Both the position numbers and the translations under genes were made by a program. DNA of 64,000 nt from Polaromonas sp. GTDB lineage: Bacteria; Pseudomonadota; Gammaproteobacteria; Burkholderiales; Burkholderiaceae_C. Of this stretch, positions 1-8,456 are shown piece after piece (the stretch's first letter is position 1; each line of letters opens with the position of its first letter). The notes under the pieces are model-generated. The model was not told where the DNA came from. It did no database searches and was given only the letters and a program-made list of their open reading frames with translations. The stretch covers positions 108,501-172,500 of the forward strand of contig NZ_JAUYEY010000006.1 of assembly GCF_030689685.1 (NCBI RefSeq), in the 5' to 3' direction.

Positions 1-776
1 AAGCGCTCGCAATACTGCCGGCCCGTCGTCAGCACCAGCAGGCTGAAAGCCACCATGGCCGGGATCAGGCCGAAATGCGGGCAACGCGCGGTGATGTTGC
101 GCTGCAGGCCCAAGCCGTCCAGGTACACATCAATCACCCCTTTGGCGCCGGGGTGCGTCGGTGTCGGCGCAATATGTTCGGCCGCCAGCCAGGTGGCACT
201 GTCCCAGCCGCGGCGCATGGCCGGGTGATGACTGGCGACCAGGCAGACCACCTCGTCAGCAAACAGCCGCGCCATGTGCAGGTCGTCGGGCGGTGCCGGC
301 CAGTTGCCCACCACCAGGTCAAACTCGCCCTGGGCCAGACGCGCACGGTAGTCGGACTCGCCGGACAGCGCATGGATGTCGATCTGGCACAGCGGCGCCT
401 GCTGTTTGATCTGCGCCACCAGTTGCGGCAGGAACAACGGGTCCATGTAGTCGCTGCAGGCCAGGCTGAAAGTGTGGGTGGCCGTGGCGGGATCAAACCC
501 GCGCGCATCGCTGAACATCACTTCGGCGGCACGCAAAATGCTCGCCGACGGTTCGATCATGCGCAAACCGGCGTCGGTGGGCACCATGCCGGCACCCGAA
601 CGCACCAACAGTGGGTCACCAGCCAGCTCGCGCAAGCGCTTGAGCGCCGCACTGACGGCGGGTTGGTACATTCCCAGGCGGATGGCGGCGCGCGAAACGC
701 TGCGTTCGGTCAGCACGATGTTCAAGACCCTTATCAGATGGAGGTCTATCTTGTCGAATAAGGCCTGATCTTTCAT
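1..776 (-). CDS. LysR-family transcriptional regulator, C-terminus off the window
   Basis: Reading from an ATG at 776 leftwards gives an open frame of 258 codons that leaves the window without a stop, so the last part of the effector domain is missing. The N-terminus is a LysR winged helix-turn-helix (residues about 10-65, with SVSRAAIRLGMYQPAVSAAL), followed by a substrate-binding domain containing TFSLACSDYMDPLFLPQLV, as in the PcaQ/NodD-like subgroup. It is divergent from xdhA with about 70 bp between the two starts, the usual arrangement for a LysR protein controlling its neighbour, so it probably regulates xanthine dehydrogenase. The effector cannot be read from the sequence. Confidence 0.93.
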   Translation of the reverse strand, partial: MKDQALFDKIDLHLIRVLNIVLTERSVSRAAIRLGMYQPAVSAALKRLRELAGDPLLVRSGAGMVPTDAGLRMIEPSASILRAAEVMFSDARGFDPATATHTFSLACSDYMDPLFLPQLVAQIKQQAPLCQIDIHALSGESDYRARLAQGEFDLVVGNWPAPPDDLHMARLFADEVVCLVASHHPAMRRGWDSATWLAAEHIAPTPTHPGAKGVIDVYLDGLGLQRNITARCPHFGLIPAMVAFSLLVLTTGRQYCER

Positions 777-807
777 ACCTTTTTGCACATTGGCCTGATA
801 TGACGAT

Positions 808-817
808 CGGTATACCG
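808..817. promoter_or_regulatory. Short palindrome in the LysR/xdhA divergent promoter
   Basis: CGGTATACCG is a perfect 10-bp palindrome in the only spacer between the LysR gene and xdhA, so it is a reasonable operator half. Its GTATAC core also occurs in the larger palindrome between hiuH and puuE (50057-50076). It is short enough to be coincidence. Confidence 0.3.
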
Positions 818-848
818 GCTGAAGGCAAATAGTCTTACCCTAGTGCGC

Positions 849-2465
849 ATGGACATTCAATCGCCTCTCAAAATCATTCAATTTATCAGGGGTGGCGAGC
901 TGGTCTCGCTCGCCAATGTACCACCCAGCCGCACGCTGCTGGAGGTGCTGCGCGAAGACCTCGGACTCACCGGCACCAAGGAAGGTTGCGGCGAAGGGGA
1001 CTGCGGTGCCTGCACCGTCGTGGTCGGCCAGGCCGAGGGCGGGCGCATGGCTTACCGGGCTGTCAATAGCTGCATCAAGTTGGCGCATTCGCTCGACGGC
1101 CAGGCGTTGTGGACGGTGGAAGACCTGGCTGCCACGGACGGCAGCCTGCACCCGGCTCAAGAGGCCATGGTTCAGTGCCACGGCTCCCAGTGCGGCTTTT
1201 GCACGCCCGGTTTTGTCATGAGTTTGTTCGGCATGTACCAAAACCATGTTTGCCAGGGCAAGGCCATCACACGCGAGCTGGCGCAGCAGGACCTGTCGGG
1301 CAACCTGTGCCGCTGCACTGGTTACCGGCCAATTCTTGACGCCGCGCAGCAGATGGCGGCACTGCCTCCCGTCAAGCTTGATGAAGCCGATTTGCTATCA
1401 AAACTGGAGCTGCTGACGCCCACCAGTCATAGGCTGGACGCCGATTTGGCTTATAAGTCCCCGCGTTCTCTGGCTGCACTGCTGGAAGCGCGCGCCGCCC
1501 ACCCAGAGGCTCAGCTTGTCGCCGGCTGCACCGACGTGGGCCTGTGGGTCACCAAGATGCACCGACAGTTCGACCAGGTGCTGGACATCACCCAGGTGCA
1601 AGAGCTCAGGCATGTGGAGCACTACCCCCATCACATCGCCATAGGCGCAGCCGTCACGCTCAGCGACGCTTTTGCCGCGCTGGTGGCCGACCGGCCGCAA
1701 CTGCAAACTTTTACCGCGCGTTTTGCGGGCCTGCCCGTGCGCAATGCCGGCACGCTGGGCGGCAACGTGGCCAACGGCTCGCCGATTGGCGACTCGATGC
1801 CGCTGCTGATTGCGCTCGGTGCCAGCGTGGTGCTGATGAGCCAGCGCGGCCACCGCGAGCTGCCGCTGGAAGCGCTGTACACGGGGTACCGGAAAAACGT
1901 CATGGCGCCCGATGAGGTGCTGGCGTGGGTCAAGGTGCCGAAGCCGGAGCGCCCTCACCCTCTCCCGGGGGGAGAGGGGAAAAGCCAGCGCGCTCCTGCT
2001 CCCTCGCCCCTCAGGGGAGGAGAGGAGGAGGAGGTAAACCAGAGCGCTCTTGCTCCCTCGCCCCTTCGGGGAGAGGGCTGGGGTGAGGGGCAGGAGCTGC
2101 TGCGTGTGTACAAGATTTCCAAACGCTACGACGACGACATCTCCGCCGTTTGCCTGGCCGTGAACCTGCAGATAGAGGCCGGCGCGGTGGCACGCGCCTC
2201 GATAGGTGCAGGCGGTGTCGCCGCCACGCCGGTACGCGCCCTACAAACCGAAGCCGCCCTCACCGGCCAGCCCTGGACGCTGCAAACCGTACAGCAGGCC
2301 ATCAACACGCTGCGCACCGAGTTTTCACCCATCTCGGACATGCGTGCCTCCGGCGCCTACCGCAGCGAGGTGCTGGGCAATCTGCTGCAGCGTTTCTGGC
2401 TCGAAAGCCAGGGGCTGCAGCAGATCAACCTGGAATCGTTTGTACTCGAAGAGGTGACGCCGTGA
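849..2465 (+). CDS. xdhA: Xanthine dehydrogenase, small (2Fe-2S / FAD) subunit
   Basis: XdhA carries the two 2Fe-2S clusters and the FAD through which electrons from xanthine hydroxylation reach NAD+. The plant-type 2Fe-2S cysteines are at residues 47, 52, 55 and 75 (CGEGDCGAC motif). The second cluster is formed by CGFC (115-118) and CRC (154-156). The FAD domain follows (VAGCTDVG near 225, TLGGNVANGSPIGDSMP near 305). The ATG at 849 was chosen; a GTG six bases earlier is equally possible and no clear ribosome site separates them. Two insertions stand out: residues about 181-203, in the linker before the FAD domain, are translated from an AT-richer dispersed repeat. Residues about 368-415 come from three copies of a GC-rich palindromic repeat. 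The stop overlaps the xdhB start by four bases. Confidence 0.95.
   Translation: MDIQSPLKIIQFIRGGELVSLANVPPSRTLLEVLREDLGLTGTKEGCGEGDCGACTVVVGQAEGGRMAYRAVNSCIKLAHSLDGQALWTVEDLAATDGSLHPAQEAMVQCHGSQCGFCTPGFVMSLFGMYQNHVCQGKAITRELAQQDLSGNLCRCTGYRPILDAAQQMAALPPVKLDEADLLSKLELLTPTSHRLDADLAYKSPRSLAALLEARAAHPEAQLVAGCTDVGLWVTKMHRQFDQVLDITQVQELRHVEHYPHHIAIGAAVTLSDAFAALVADRPQLQTFTARFAGLPVRNAGTLGGNVANGSPIGDSMPLLIALGASVVLMSQRGHRELPLEALYTGYRKNVMAPDEVLAWVKVPKPERPHPLPGGEGKSQRAPAPSPLRGGEEEEVNQSALAPSPLRGEGWGEGQELLRVYKISKRYDDDISAVCLAVNLQIEAGAVARASIGAGGVAATPVRALQTEAALTGQPWTLQTVQQAINTLRTEFSPISDMRASGAYRSEVLGNLLQRFWLESQGLQQINLESFVLEEVTP
1391..1456 (+). repeat. Dispersed AT-richer repeat (family B), translated inside xdhA
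   Basis: Starts tttgctatcaaaactggag and ends at gccgatttggcttataag. The same outline recurs at 21585-21657, where it is read in the same frame. It encodes roughly LLSKLELLTPTSHRLDADLA in the linker between the iron-sulfur and FAD domains. Confidence 0.75.
1951..2090 (+). repeat. Three GC-rich palindromic repeats (family A), translated inside xdhA
   Basis: Three sub-copies at about 1952-1979, 1999-2034 and 2050-2090 share the pattern ccctcaccc/ctctccc, a short loop, then gggagagggg. They add about 48 residues rich in Pro, Gly, Glu and Arg (PSPLRGEGWGEG) between two conserved blocks of the FAD domain without breaking the frame. Confidence 0.85.
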
Positions 2466-4846
2466 ACGCCCGCGAACAACCTCATAACGAAGGCCCGGTC
2501 AGCCGCGCCGACAACCCGTCCGGGCCACAGATGGCGGTGCCGCCGGTGACGCCGCCTCCTGGGCCACAGTCGCCCGCCCGCGGCGCGGCCGGACGCTCGC
2601 ACAAACACGAAAGCGCACGCGCCCAGGTGGCCGGAGCCGCGACTTATGTGGACGACATTCCCGAGGTGCGCGGCACCCTGCACGCCGCGCCCATCCTGTC
2701 GACCGTCGCACACGGCCGACTGCGCGGTGTGGACGCCCGCGCCGCACTGCTCATGCCGGGCGTGCGCGATGTGATTCTGGTGCGCGACGTACCGGGCGAC
2801 CCGCTGCTCGCCACCTTTGTGCATGACGAGCCGGTGTTTGCCTCGGGCACCGTCGAGCACATCGGCCAGGTCATTGGTCTGGTGGTCGCGGCTTCGGTGA
2901 TGCAGGCACGGCGTGCCGCACGGCGGGTGGTGCTCGACATCGAGGAACTACCAGCCATCCTGAAGGTGCGCGATGCGCTCAAGGCCGAAAACTATGTGCT
3001 TCCGCCGGTATTCGTCAAACGTGGCGACGCCGCGCAGGCCTTGAAGTCGGCCCCGCACACGCTGAGCGGCCAACTCGAAGTTGGCGGCCAGGAGCATTTC
3101 TACCTGGAAGGCCAGGTCGCCTACGTGCTGCCGCAAGAGCAGAACCAGTGGCTGGTGTACTCCAGCACCCAGCACCCCGGTGAGGTGCAACACTGGGTCT
3201 CGCACGCGCTGGGCATCAGCAACCATGCGGTGCGTGTTGAATGCCGGCGCATGGGCGGCGGCTTTGGCGGCAAGGAGACCCAGGCCGGCCATCTGGCCGT
3301 GTGGGCGGCCATTGCCGCCAACAAACTGAAATGCCCGGTGAAGCTGCGGCTGGACCGCGACGACGACTTTCTGGTCACCGGCAAGCGCCACCCCTTTGCC
3401 TACGATTACACGGTGGGCTTCGACGACAGCGGGCGTCTGGCCGGCCTGAAGCTGATGATGGCCGCCAACTGCGGCTTCAGCGCCGACCTGAGCGGGCCGG
3501 TGGCCGACCGCGCGATTTTCCACACCGACAACGCCTACTTTCTCGAAGACGTGGAGATTGCGTCTTACCGCTGCAAGACCAACACACAAAGCCACACAGC
3601 CTTCCGAGGATTCGGCGGGCCACAAGGGGTGGTGCTGATTGAAACCATACTCGGCGACATCGCCCGGCAGTTGGGCCTGGACCCGCTCGATGTGCGCATG
3701 CGCAACCTGTACGGTGTTGAAGACCGCAACATCACCCATTACCAGATGAAGGTTGAAGACAATATCCTCCAACCTCTGCTATCAAAACTGGAGCTGACTG
3801 CGCAATACCGGCGTCGGCAAAAGGCCATTTCGGCATGGAACGCGCGCAGCCCGGTGATCAAGCGCGGCATGGCCATCACGCCGGTCAAGTTTGGCATCTC
3901 GTTCACCGCCACGCTGTTCAACCAGGCCGGCGCGCTGGTGCATGTGTACACCGACGGCAGCGTGCAGGTGAACCACGGCGGCACCGAAATGGGTCAGGGC
4001 CTGAACACCAAGGTGGCGCAAATCGTCGCCGATGAACTGGGCGTGGCCTTTGAAGACGTGCTGGCGACGGCCAGCGACACCAGCAAAATCCCGAATGCCT
4101 CAGCCACTGCCGCTTCTGCCGGCACCGACCTGAACGCCCGGGCCGCGCAGTACGCCGCGCGCAATGTGCGTGACAACCTGGCGCAGTTTGTGGCCGGCCT
4201 GGACAACTGCGGCGCCGGCGCCGTGCGCTTTGCGAGTGGCACCATCAGTTCGCCCCAAGCCAGCCGGCCCTTTCCCGAAGTGGTGCGCCTGGCCTATGCC
4301 AACCGCATCCAGCTCTGGAGCGACGGCTTCTACCGCACGCCAAAAATCCACTATGACAAAACCACCCTGACTGGGCGGCCGTTCTATTACTTCGCCTACG
4401 GCGCCGCGTGCACGGAAGTCGCCATCGACACGCTGACCGGCGAAAGCCGCGTGCTCAAGGTGGACATCCTGCACGACGTGGGTACAAGCATCAACCCGGC
4501 CATCGACATCGGCCAGATCGAGGGTGGTTTTGTGCAGGGCATGGGTTGGCTGACCACCGAGCAGTTGGTGTGGAATGACAAGGGCTACCTCAGCACCCAC
4601 GCGCCCAGCACCTACAAAATCCCCGCGACCGGCGACATTCCGGAACACTTCAAAGTCGATTTCTGGCCGGAGCCGAATCGTGAAGACAATGTTTTCGGCA
4701 GCAAGGCGGTCGGCGAGCCGCCCTTTATGCTGGCGATCAGTGTGCTGGAAGCGCTCAGGGAGGCTGTGTCTGCGGCGCGCGCCGGAGCTGTTCGGCTGGA
4801 TGCGCCGGCGACTGCCGAGAACGTACTGAGGGCACTTAAAGCCTGA
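2462..4846 (+). CDS. xdhB: Xanthine dehydrogenase, large (molybdopterin) subunit
   Basis: XdhB binds the molybdenum cofactor and oxidises hypoxanthine/xanthine to urate. The GTG at 2462 overlaps the xdhA stop (GTGA), giving 794 residues, the expected length for a bacterial XdhB. Visible family motifs are GGGFGGKETQAG near residue 265, AFRGFGGPQG near 380, MGQGLNTKVAQI in the cofactor domain, and KAVGEPPF near 750, whose Glu is the expected catalytic base. The first 55 residues are a Pro/Ala-rich extension before the conserved start (HESARAQVAGAATYVDDI), so a start further downstream cannot be excluded. The maturation factor xdhC is not adjacent; a copy lies at 32865-33671 on the other strand. 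Confidence 0.95.
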   Translation: MNAREQPHNEGPVSRADNPSGPQMAVPPVTPPPGPQSPARGAAGRSHKHESARAQVAGAATYVDDIPEVRGTLHAAPILSTVAHGRLRGVDARAALLMPGVRDVILVRDVPGDPLLATFVHDEPVFASGTVEHIGQVIGLVVAASVMQARRAARRVVLDIEELPAILKVRDALKAENYVLPPVFVKRGDAAQALKSAPHTLSGQLEVGGQEHFYLEGQVAYVLPQEQNQWLVYSSTQHPGEVQHWVSHALGISNHAVRVECRRMGGGFGGKETQAGHLAVWAAIAANKLKCPVKLRLDRDDDFLVTGKRHPFAYDYTVGFDDSGRLAGLKLMMAANCGFSADLSGPVADRAIFHTDNAYFLEDVEIASYRCKTNTQSHTAFRGFGGPQGVVLIETILGDIARQLGLDPLDVRMRNLYGVEDRNITHYQMKVEDNILQPLLSKLELTAQYRRRQKAISAWNARSPVIKRGMAITPVKFGISFTATLFNQAGALVHVYTDGSVQVNHGGTEMGQGLNTKVAQIVADELGVAFEDVLATASDTSKIPNASATAASAGTDLNARAAQYAARNVRDNLAQFVAGLDNCGAGAVRFASGTISSPQASRPFPEVVRLAYANRIQLWSDGFYRTPKIHYDKTTLTGRPFYYFAYGAACTEVAIDTLTGESRVLKVDILHDVGTSINPAIDIGQIEGGFVQGMGWLTTEQLVWNDKGYLSTHAPSTYKIPATGDIPEHFKVDFWPEPNREDNVFGSKAVGEPPFMLAISVLEALREAVSAARAGAVRLDAPATAENVLRALKA
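3774..3833 (+). repeat. Possible family B repeat copy inside xdhB
   Basis: The stretch begins ctctgctatcaaaactggag and ends aaaggccatttcgg, matching the first copy in xdhA over its first 16-17 bases and the family outline at its end. However, the encoded helix LLSKLELTAQYRRRQKAIS corresponds, from memory, to a normal element of XdhB proteins, so this may be chance or a replaced segment and not an insertion. Confidence 0.35.
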
Positions 4847-4909
4847 GGCGTTCATGGCATCAGCCCATCCGAATTCTCACCGTTTCCGCCCCGTCAGCAA
4901 TCGAATAGC

Positions 4910-5551
4910 ATGACGGCTATGACCATGACCTCCGAAGCTATCGAACACACCGCCGCACTGACGCTGGCGCATTATGAGCGTCACGCAGACGAGTTCTGGC
5001 AAGGCACGCGCGATCATGACGTCAGTCAAAACATCGCCGCGCTGCTGCACTACATTGAGGCACCCCCGCCGTTTGAGCTGCTCGACTTCGGGTGCGGTCC
5101 AGGACGCGATCTCAAGACCTTCCAGGAGCTCGGCCACCACCCCACCGGTCTTGAGGGAGCAGCGCGGCTTGCCACGATGGCGCGCGCCTACAGCGGCTGC
5201 GACGTGCTGCAGCAGAATTTTCTCGAACTCAATTTGCCTGCCGCGCACTTCGACGGCGTGTTCGCCAACGCCGTGCTGTTCCATATCCCCAGCCAGGCCT
5301 TGCCACAGCTACTCAATGAGCTGTATGCGACCCTGAAACCAGGCGGCGTACTCTTCAGCTCCAACCCGCGCGGCGATGGGCGGGAGGGGTGGAGCGGCGA
5401 GCGCTACGGCGTCTTTCATGACTTGGAGGCGTGGCGCACCTATTTGTCAGCAGCGGGCTTCGTCGAACTGACGCACTACTACCGCCCCGCCGGCCTGCCG
5501 CTCAACCAGCAGCCCTGGCTGGCCAGCGTGTGGCGCAAGCCGGGGGCCTGA
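4910..5551 (+). CDS. Class I SAM-dependent methyltransferase
   Basis: This 213-residue protein has the Rossmann-fold SAM-binding motif I as LLDFGCGPGRDL (near residue 58), an acidic strand-2 end at TGLEGAARL, and motif IV-like NAVLFHIPSQALPQLL, as in UbiE/Methyltransf_11 enzymes. Nothing identifies the substrate. It starts 63 bp after xdhB, in the same direction, so it could be co-transcribed, but methylation has no obvious place in xanthine oxidation. Alternative starts within the first few codons (three Met in the first seven residues) are possible. Confidence 0.85.
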   Translation: MTAMTMTSEAIEHTAALTLAHYERHADEFWQGTRDHDVSQNIAALLHYIEAPPPFELLDFGCGPGRDLKTFQELGHHPTGLEGAARLATMARAYSGCDVLQQNFLELNLPAAHFDGVFANAVLFHIPSQALPQLLNELYATLKPGGVLFSSNPRGDGREGWSGERYGVFHDLEAWRTYLSAAGFVELTHYYRPAGLPLNQQPWLASVWRKPGA

Positions 5552-5769
5552 GAATGCCGGGCTGCATGGGCAAGTACGCAACAAAATAATCCCGAGCTGT
5601 CTTCATCAACCTCGGCAGCGACCACCCAGCCGCGTCGAGGCATTTGCCTACCTACACAAGCACGAAGCCGTGGCCTTGAACGCCAAGGTCACGCTAAACA
5701 ACCTGCGTCTTTTTGGCCTCTTACCCGCTTGGTCAACATGGTTGACTCAATTACTCAAGCATGGTCCGA
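5552..5769. other. Non-coding spacer before the SUF operon
   Basis: No convincing gene is present. One frame, about 5633-5779, stays open (containing AYLHKHEAVALNAKVTLNNL) but has no clear start and overlaps the operator at 5770; I read it as chance or an unrecognisable remnant. A half-site ggttgactcaa at 5740-5750 resembles one arm of the palindrome that follows. Confidence 0.4.
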
Positions 5770-5800
5770 TGTATTGTTGACTAAAATAGTCAACAATACA
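5770..5800. promoter_or_regulatory. Perfect 14-bp-arm palindrome, IscR type-1-like operator of the suf operon
   Basis: The arms tgtattgttgacta and tagtcaacaataca flank AAA. The core TTGACTAAAATAGTCAA fits the consensus I recall for the IscR type-1 (2Fe-2S-bound) box, YYGACTRWWWYAGTCRR. It lies 26 bp before the sufA start, overlapping a TTGACT that could serve as a -35 element, so repression when clusters are plentiful is the natural reading. No Rrf2/IscR gene is in the window; the regulator must be elsewhere. Confidence 0.75.
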
Positions 5801-5825
5801 GGTTCAATTTGAGAGGTAAATGGTT

Positions 5826-6155
5826 ATGGCAATCACCTTGACGGAAAAAGCAGCGAAAAAAATTCAATCGCAGCTGGCGAAAAACGGCAGCGGGATTGGG
5901 TTGCGCCTGGGCATAAAAAAGGTCGGCTGTAACGGTTTTGCCTACACTTTTGACTACGCCGCCGAAGCGCTGGCTGGCGACCAGGTGTTCGAGTCGCACA
6001 ACACGATGCTGGTGGTTGATGCTGTCAGCCTGCCATTTATCGATGGTTCACACCTTGATTTCGTCAAGGAGGGTTTCAATGAAAGCTTCAAGTTTGACAA
6101 CCCCAACGCCCAAGGTGAATGCGGTTGTGGTGAAAGCTTCAATCTAAAAAAATAA
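5826..6155 (+). CDS. sufA: A-type iron-sulfur carrier (SufA/IscA family)
   Basis: SufA receives 2Fe-2S or 4Fe-4S clusters from the scaffold and passes them to target enzymes. The 109-residue protein has the HesB/IscA fold with the three conserved cysteines: one in VGCNGFAY near residue 37 and two in the C-terminal ECGCGESF. I chose the ATG at 5826 because GAGAGG at 5811-5816 lies nine bases upstream; the ATG at 5820 would be too close. It is the first gene after the IscR-like palindrome. sufB follows after 73 bp. Confidence 0.92.
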   Translation: MAITLTEKAAKKIQSQLAKNGSGIGLRLGIKKVGCNGFAYTFDYAAEALAGDQVFESHNTMLVVDAVSLPFIDGSHLDFVKEGFNESFKFDNPNAQGECGCGESFNLKK

Positions 6156-6228
6156 GCAACGCCAAACCGTAAATCGTCACTGGGGACGCGCATGAGCGTG
6201 GCCCGGAAAACAACCAGAGGTAAGTTCA

Positions 6229-7665
6229 ATGAGTGCAGTACTGCAAAACTTGGTCAACCAGCCCTACAGGCACGGCTTCGTCACCGACATCGAATCGGAG
6301 GTCGCGCCCAAGGGTCTCAATGAAGACATCATTCGCATGATTTCGAGCAAGAAAAAAGAGCCCGGGTGGCTGCTCGACTTTCGCCTCAAATCCTACCAGG
6401 CATGGCTCAAGATGACCGAGCCCGAGTGGCAAAACTGTCATCACCCGAAGATCGATTATCAGGCGATCAGCTACTACGCCGCACCCAAGATCAAAGCCAA
6501 GTTAAACAGTATCGATGAGGTCGATCCCGAGTTGCTGCGTACCTTCGAGAAGCTGGGTGTGCCGCTGCATGAGCGCATGGCGCTGGCGGGCGTTGCGGTC
6601 GATGTGATTTTTGACAGTGTCTCGGTCGCCACCACCTACAAACACAAGCTGGCCGAAGTCGGCGTCATTTTCTGCTCCATGTCGGAAGCGGTGCTGGAGC
6701 ATCCCGAGCTGGTGCAGAAGTATCTTGGCACCGTGGTTCCCACTGGCGACAACTTTTACGCGGCGCTCAATTCGGCGGTATTTACCGACGGCTCGTTCTG
6801 TTTTATTCCCAAGGGTGTCAAGTGCCCGATGGATTTGTCGACCTACTTCCGTATCAATACCGAGGAGTCGGGGCAATTCGAACGCACGCTGATCATCGCC
6901 GAGGAGGGGGCGTCCGTGTCTTATCTGGAAGGTTGTACCGCGCCGGCGTTCAGCACCAATCAGTTGCATGCGGCGGTGGTCGAACTGGTCGCGCTTGACA
7001 ATGCCGACATCAAATATTCAACGGTACAGAACTGGTATGCGGGTGATGAAAACGGTGTCGGCGGCATTTACAACTTTGTCACCAAGCGGGGGCTGGCCAA
7101 AGGTGTCAACGCGCGTATTTCGTGGACCCAGGTCGAGACCGGTGCAGCGATCACCTGGAAGTATCCCTCGGTGGTCTTGCTGGGTGACAACTCGGTTGGT
7201 GAGTTCTATTCGGTCGCGGTCACCAACAACTACCAGCAAGCCGACACCGGCACCAAGATGATCCACATTGGAAAAAATACGCGCAGCACGATTGTCAGCA
7301 AAGGCATTTCCGCCGGCAAGTCGAACAACAGCTACCGGGGGCTGGTCAAAATTGCAGCCAGTGCCACCGCTGCGCGCAATTACTCACAGTGCGACTCGAT
7401 GCTGATTGGCGAAGAGTGCGGCGCCAATACCTTCCCTTATATCCAGGTCCTCAACAACAGCGCCCAGGTTGAGCACGAGGCGTCAACCTCGAAGATCGGT
7501 GAAGACCAGATGTTTTACTTTGCCCAGCGCGGCGTCGATGCCGAGGCAGCGGTGTCGATGATCATCAACGGCTTCTGCAAAGACGTATTTCAACAATTAC
7601 CTCTGGAGTTTGCAGTCGAGGCGACCAATCTCCTGAGCTTCAAACTGGAAGGAAGTGTCGGATGA
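6229..7665 (+). CDS. sufB: Fe-S cluster scaffold subunit SufB
   Basis: SufB is the core scaffold of the SufBC2D complex on which clusters are built. At 478 residues it has the normal length. Family markers include the N-terminal [47 protein letters not shown] (conserved Cys), and the C-terminal region [12 protein letters not shown]... through [19 protein letters not shown]. An AGAGG ribosome site precedes the ATG. Its stop overlaps the sufC start (ATGA), implying translational coupling and a fixed ratio. Confidence 0.97.
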   Translation: MSAVLQNLVNQPYRHGFVTDIESEVAPKGLNEDIIRMISSKKKEPGWLLDFRLKSYQAWLKMTEPEWQNCHHPKIDYQAISYYAAPKIKAKLNSIDEVDPELLRTFEKLGVPLHERMALAGVAVDVIFDSVSVATTYKHKLAEVGVIFCSMSEAVLEHPELVQKYLGTVVPTGDNFYAALNSAVFTDGSFCFIPKGVKCPMDLSTYFRINTEESGQFERTLIIAEEGASVSYLEGCTAPAFSTNQLHAAVVELVALDNADIKYSTVQNWYAGDENGVGGIYNFVTKRGLAKGVNARISWTQVETGAAITWKYPSVVLLGDNSVGEFYSVAVTNNYQQADTGTKMIHIGKNTRSTIVSKGISAGKSNNSYRGLVKIAASATAARNYSQCDSMLIGEECGANTFPYIQVLNNSAQVEHEASTSKIGEDQMFYFAQRGVDAEAAVSMIINGFCKDVFQQLPLEFAVEATNLLSFKLEGSVG

Positions 7666-8456
7666 TTTACCCGAACAGCAAAGTATTACTCGAAGTGCGT
7701 GGACTGTGCGCGAGCGTCAATGGCGTCGAAATTCTGAAGGACCTTGACTTCACGGTCAGGAGCGGTGAAGTTCACGCCATCATGGGCCAAAACGGTTCGG
7801 GCAAGAGCACCTTCGCCAAGGTACTCGCGGGCCACCCTGCCTATGAAGTGACCAGTGGCAGCGTGCTGTTCGAAGGCCAGAACCTGTTGGCGCTGAAACC
7901 CGAAGAACGTGCGCGAGCCGGCTTTTTTCTGGCCTTTCAGTATCCAATCGAGGTGCCCGGCGTCGGTAACGGCCAGTTCCTGCGCCTCACCTACAACACG
8001 CTTCAAAAACAGCGTGGCAAGGAAGAACTCGACCCGCTTGAGTTTGACGACTTCGTGCGCGAAAAGATGAAGCTGCTGGAAATGAATCCCGATTTTCTGG
8101 ACCGCAGCGTCAATGAAGGTTTCTCCGGTGGCGAGAAGAAGCGCAACGAAATACTGCAGATGGCACTGCTCGAGCCCCGTCTGGCCATCCTTGATGAGAC
8201 CGATTCCGGCCTTGACATCGACGCGCTGAGGGTCGTCGCCCACGGTGTGAATCAGCTCACCACCCAAGACAATGCGATGGTGATGGTGACGCATTATCAG
8301 CGTCTGTTGAACTATATCGTGCCCGATTACGTGCACGTGATGGATGGCGGCCGCATCATCAAGACCGGCGGCAAGGCGCTGGCACTGGAGCTTGAGACGC
8401 GCGGCTACGAGTGGGTCAGCGCCGAGTACCAGTCCGCGGCGAGTGTGCCCGCATGA
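7662..8456 (+). CDS. sufC: SUF-system ATPase SufC
   Basis: SufC is the ABC-type ATPase that drives conformational change in SufBC2D. Visible motifs are Walker [10 protein letters not shown] (near residue 42), the signature [11 protein letters not shown] typical of SufC, and Walker [13 protein letters not shown]. The length (264) is slightly above the usual 248-260 because of a short C-terminal tail. Both ends overlap neighbours by four bases (sufB and sufD). Confidence 0.97.
   Translation: MIYPNSKVLLEVRGLCASVNGVEILKDLDFTVRSGEVHAIMGQNGSGKSTFAKVLAGHPAYEVTSGSVLFEGQNLLALKPEERARAGFFLAFQYPIEVPGVGNGQFLRLTYNTLQKQRGKEELDPLEFDDFVREKMKLLEMNPDFLDRSVNEGFSGGEKKRNEILQMALLEPRLAILDETDSGLDIDALRVVAHGVNQLTTQDNAMVMVTHYQRLLNYIVPDYVHVMDGGRIIKTGGKALALELETRGYEWVSAEYQSAASVPA

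Noticed and set aside
2462..2630. Possible frameshift joining xdhA and xdhB
   Set aside because: The four-base GTGA overlap and the lengths of both proteins agree with separate genes; the Pro/Ala-rich xdhB start is just unconserved.
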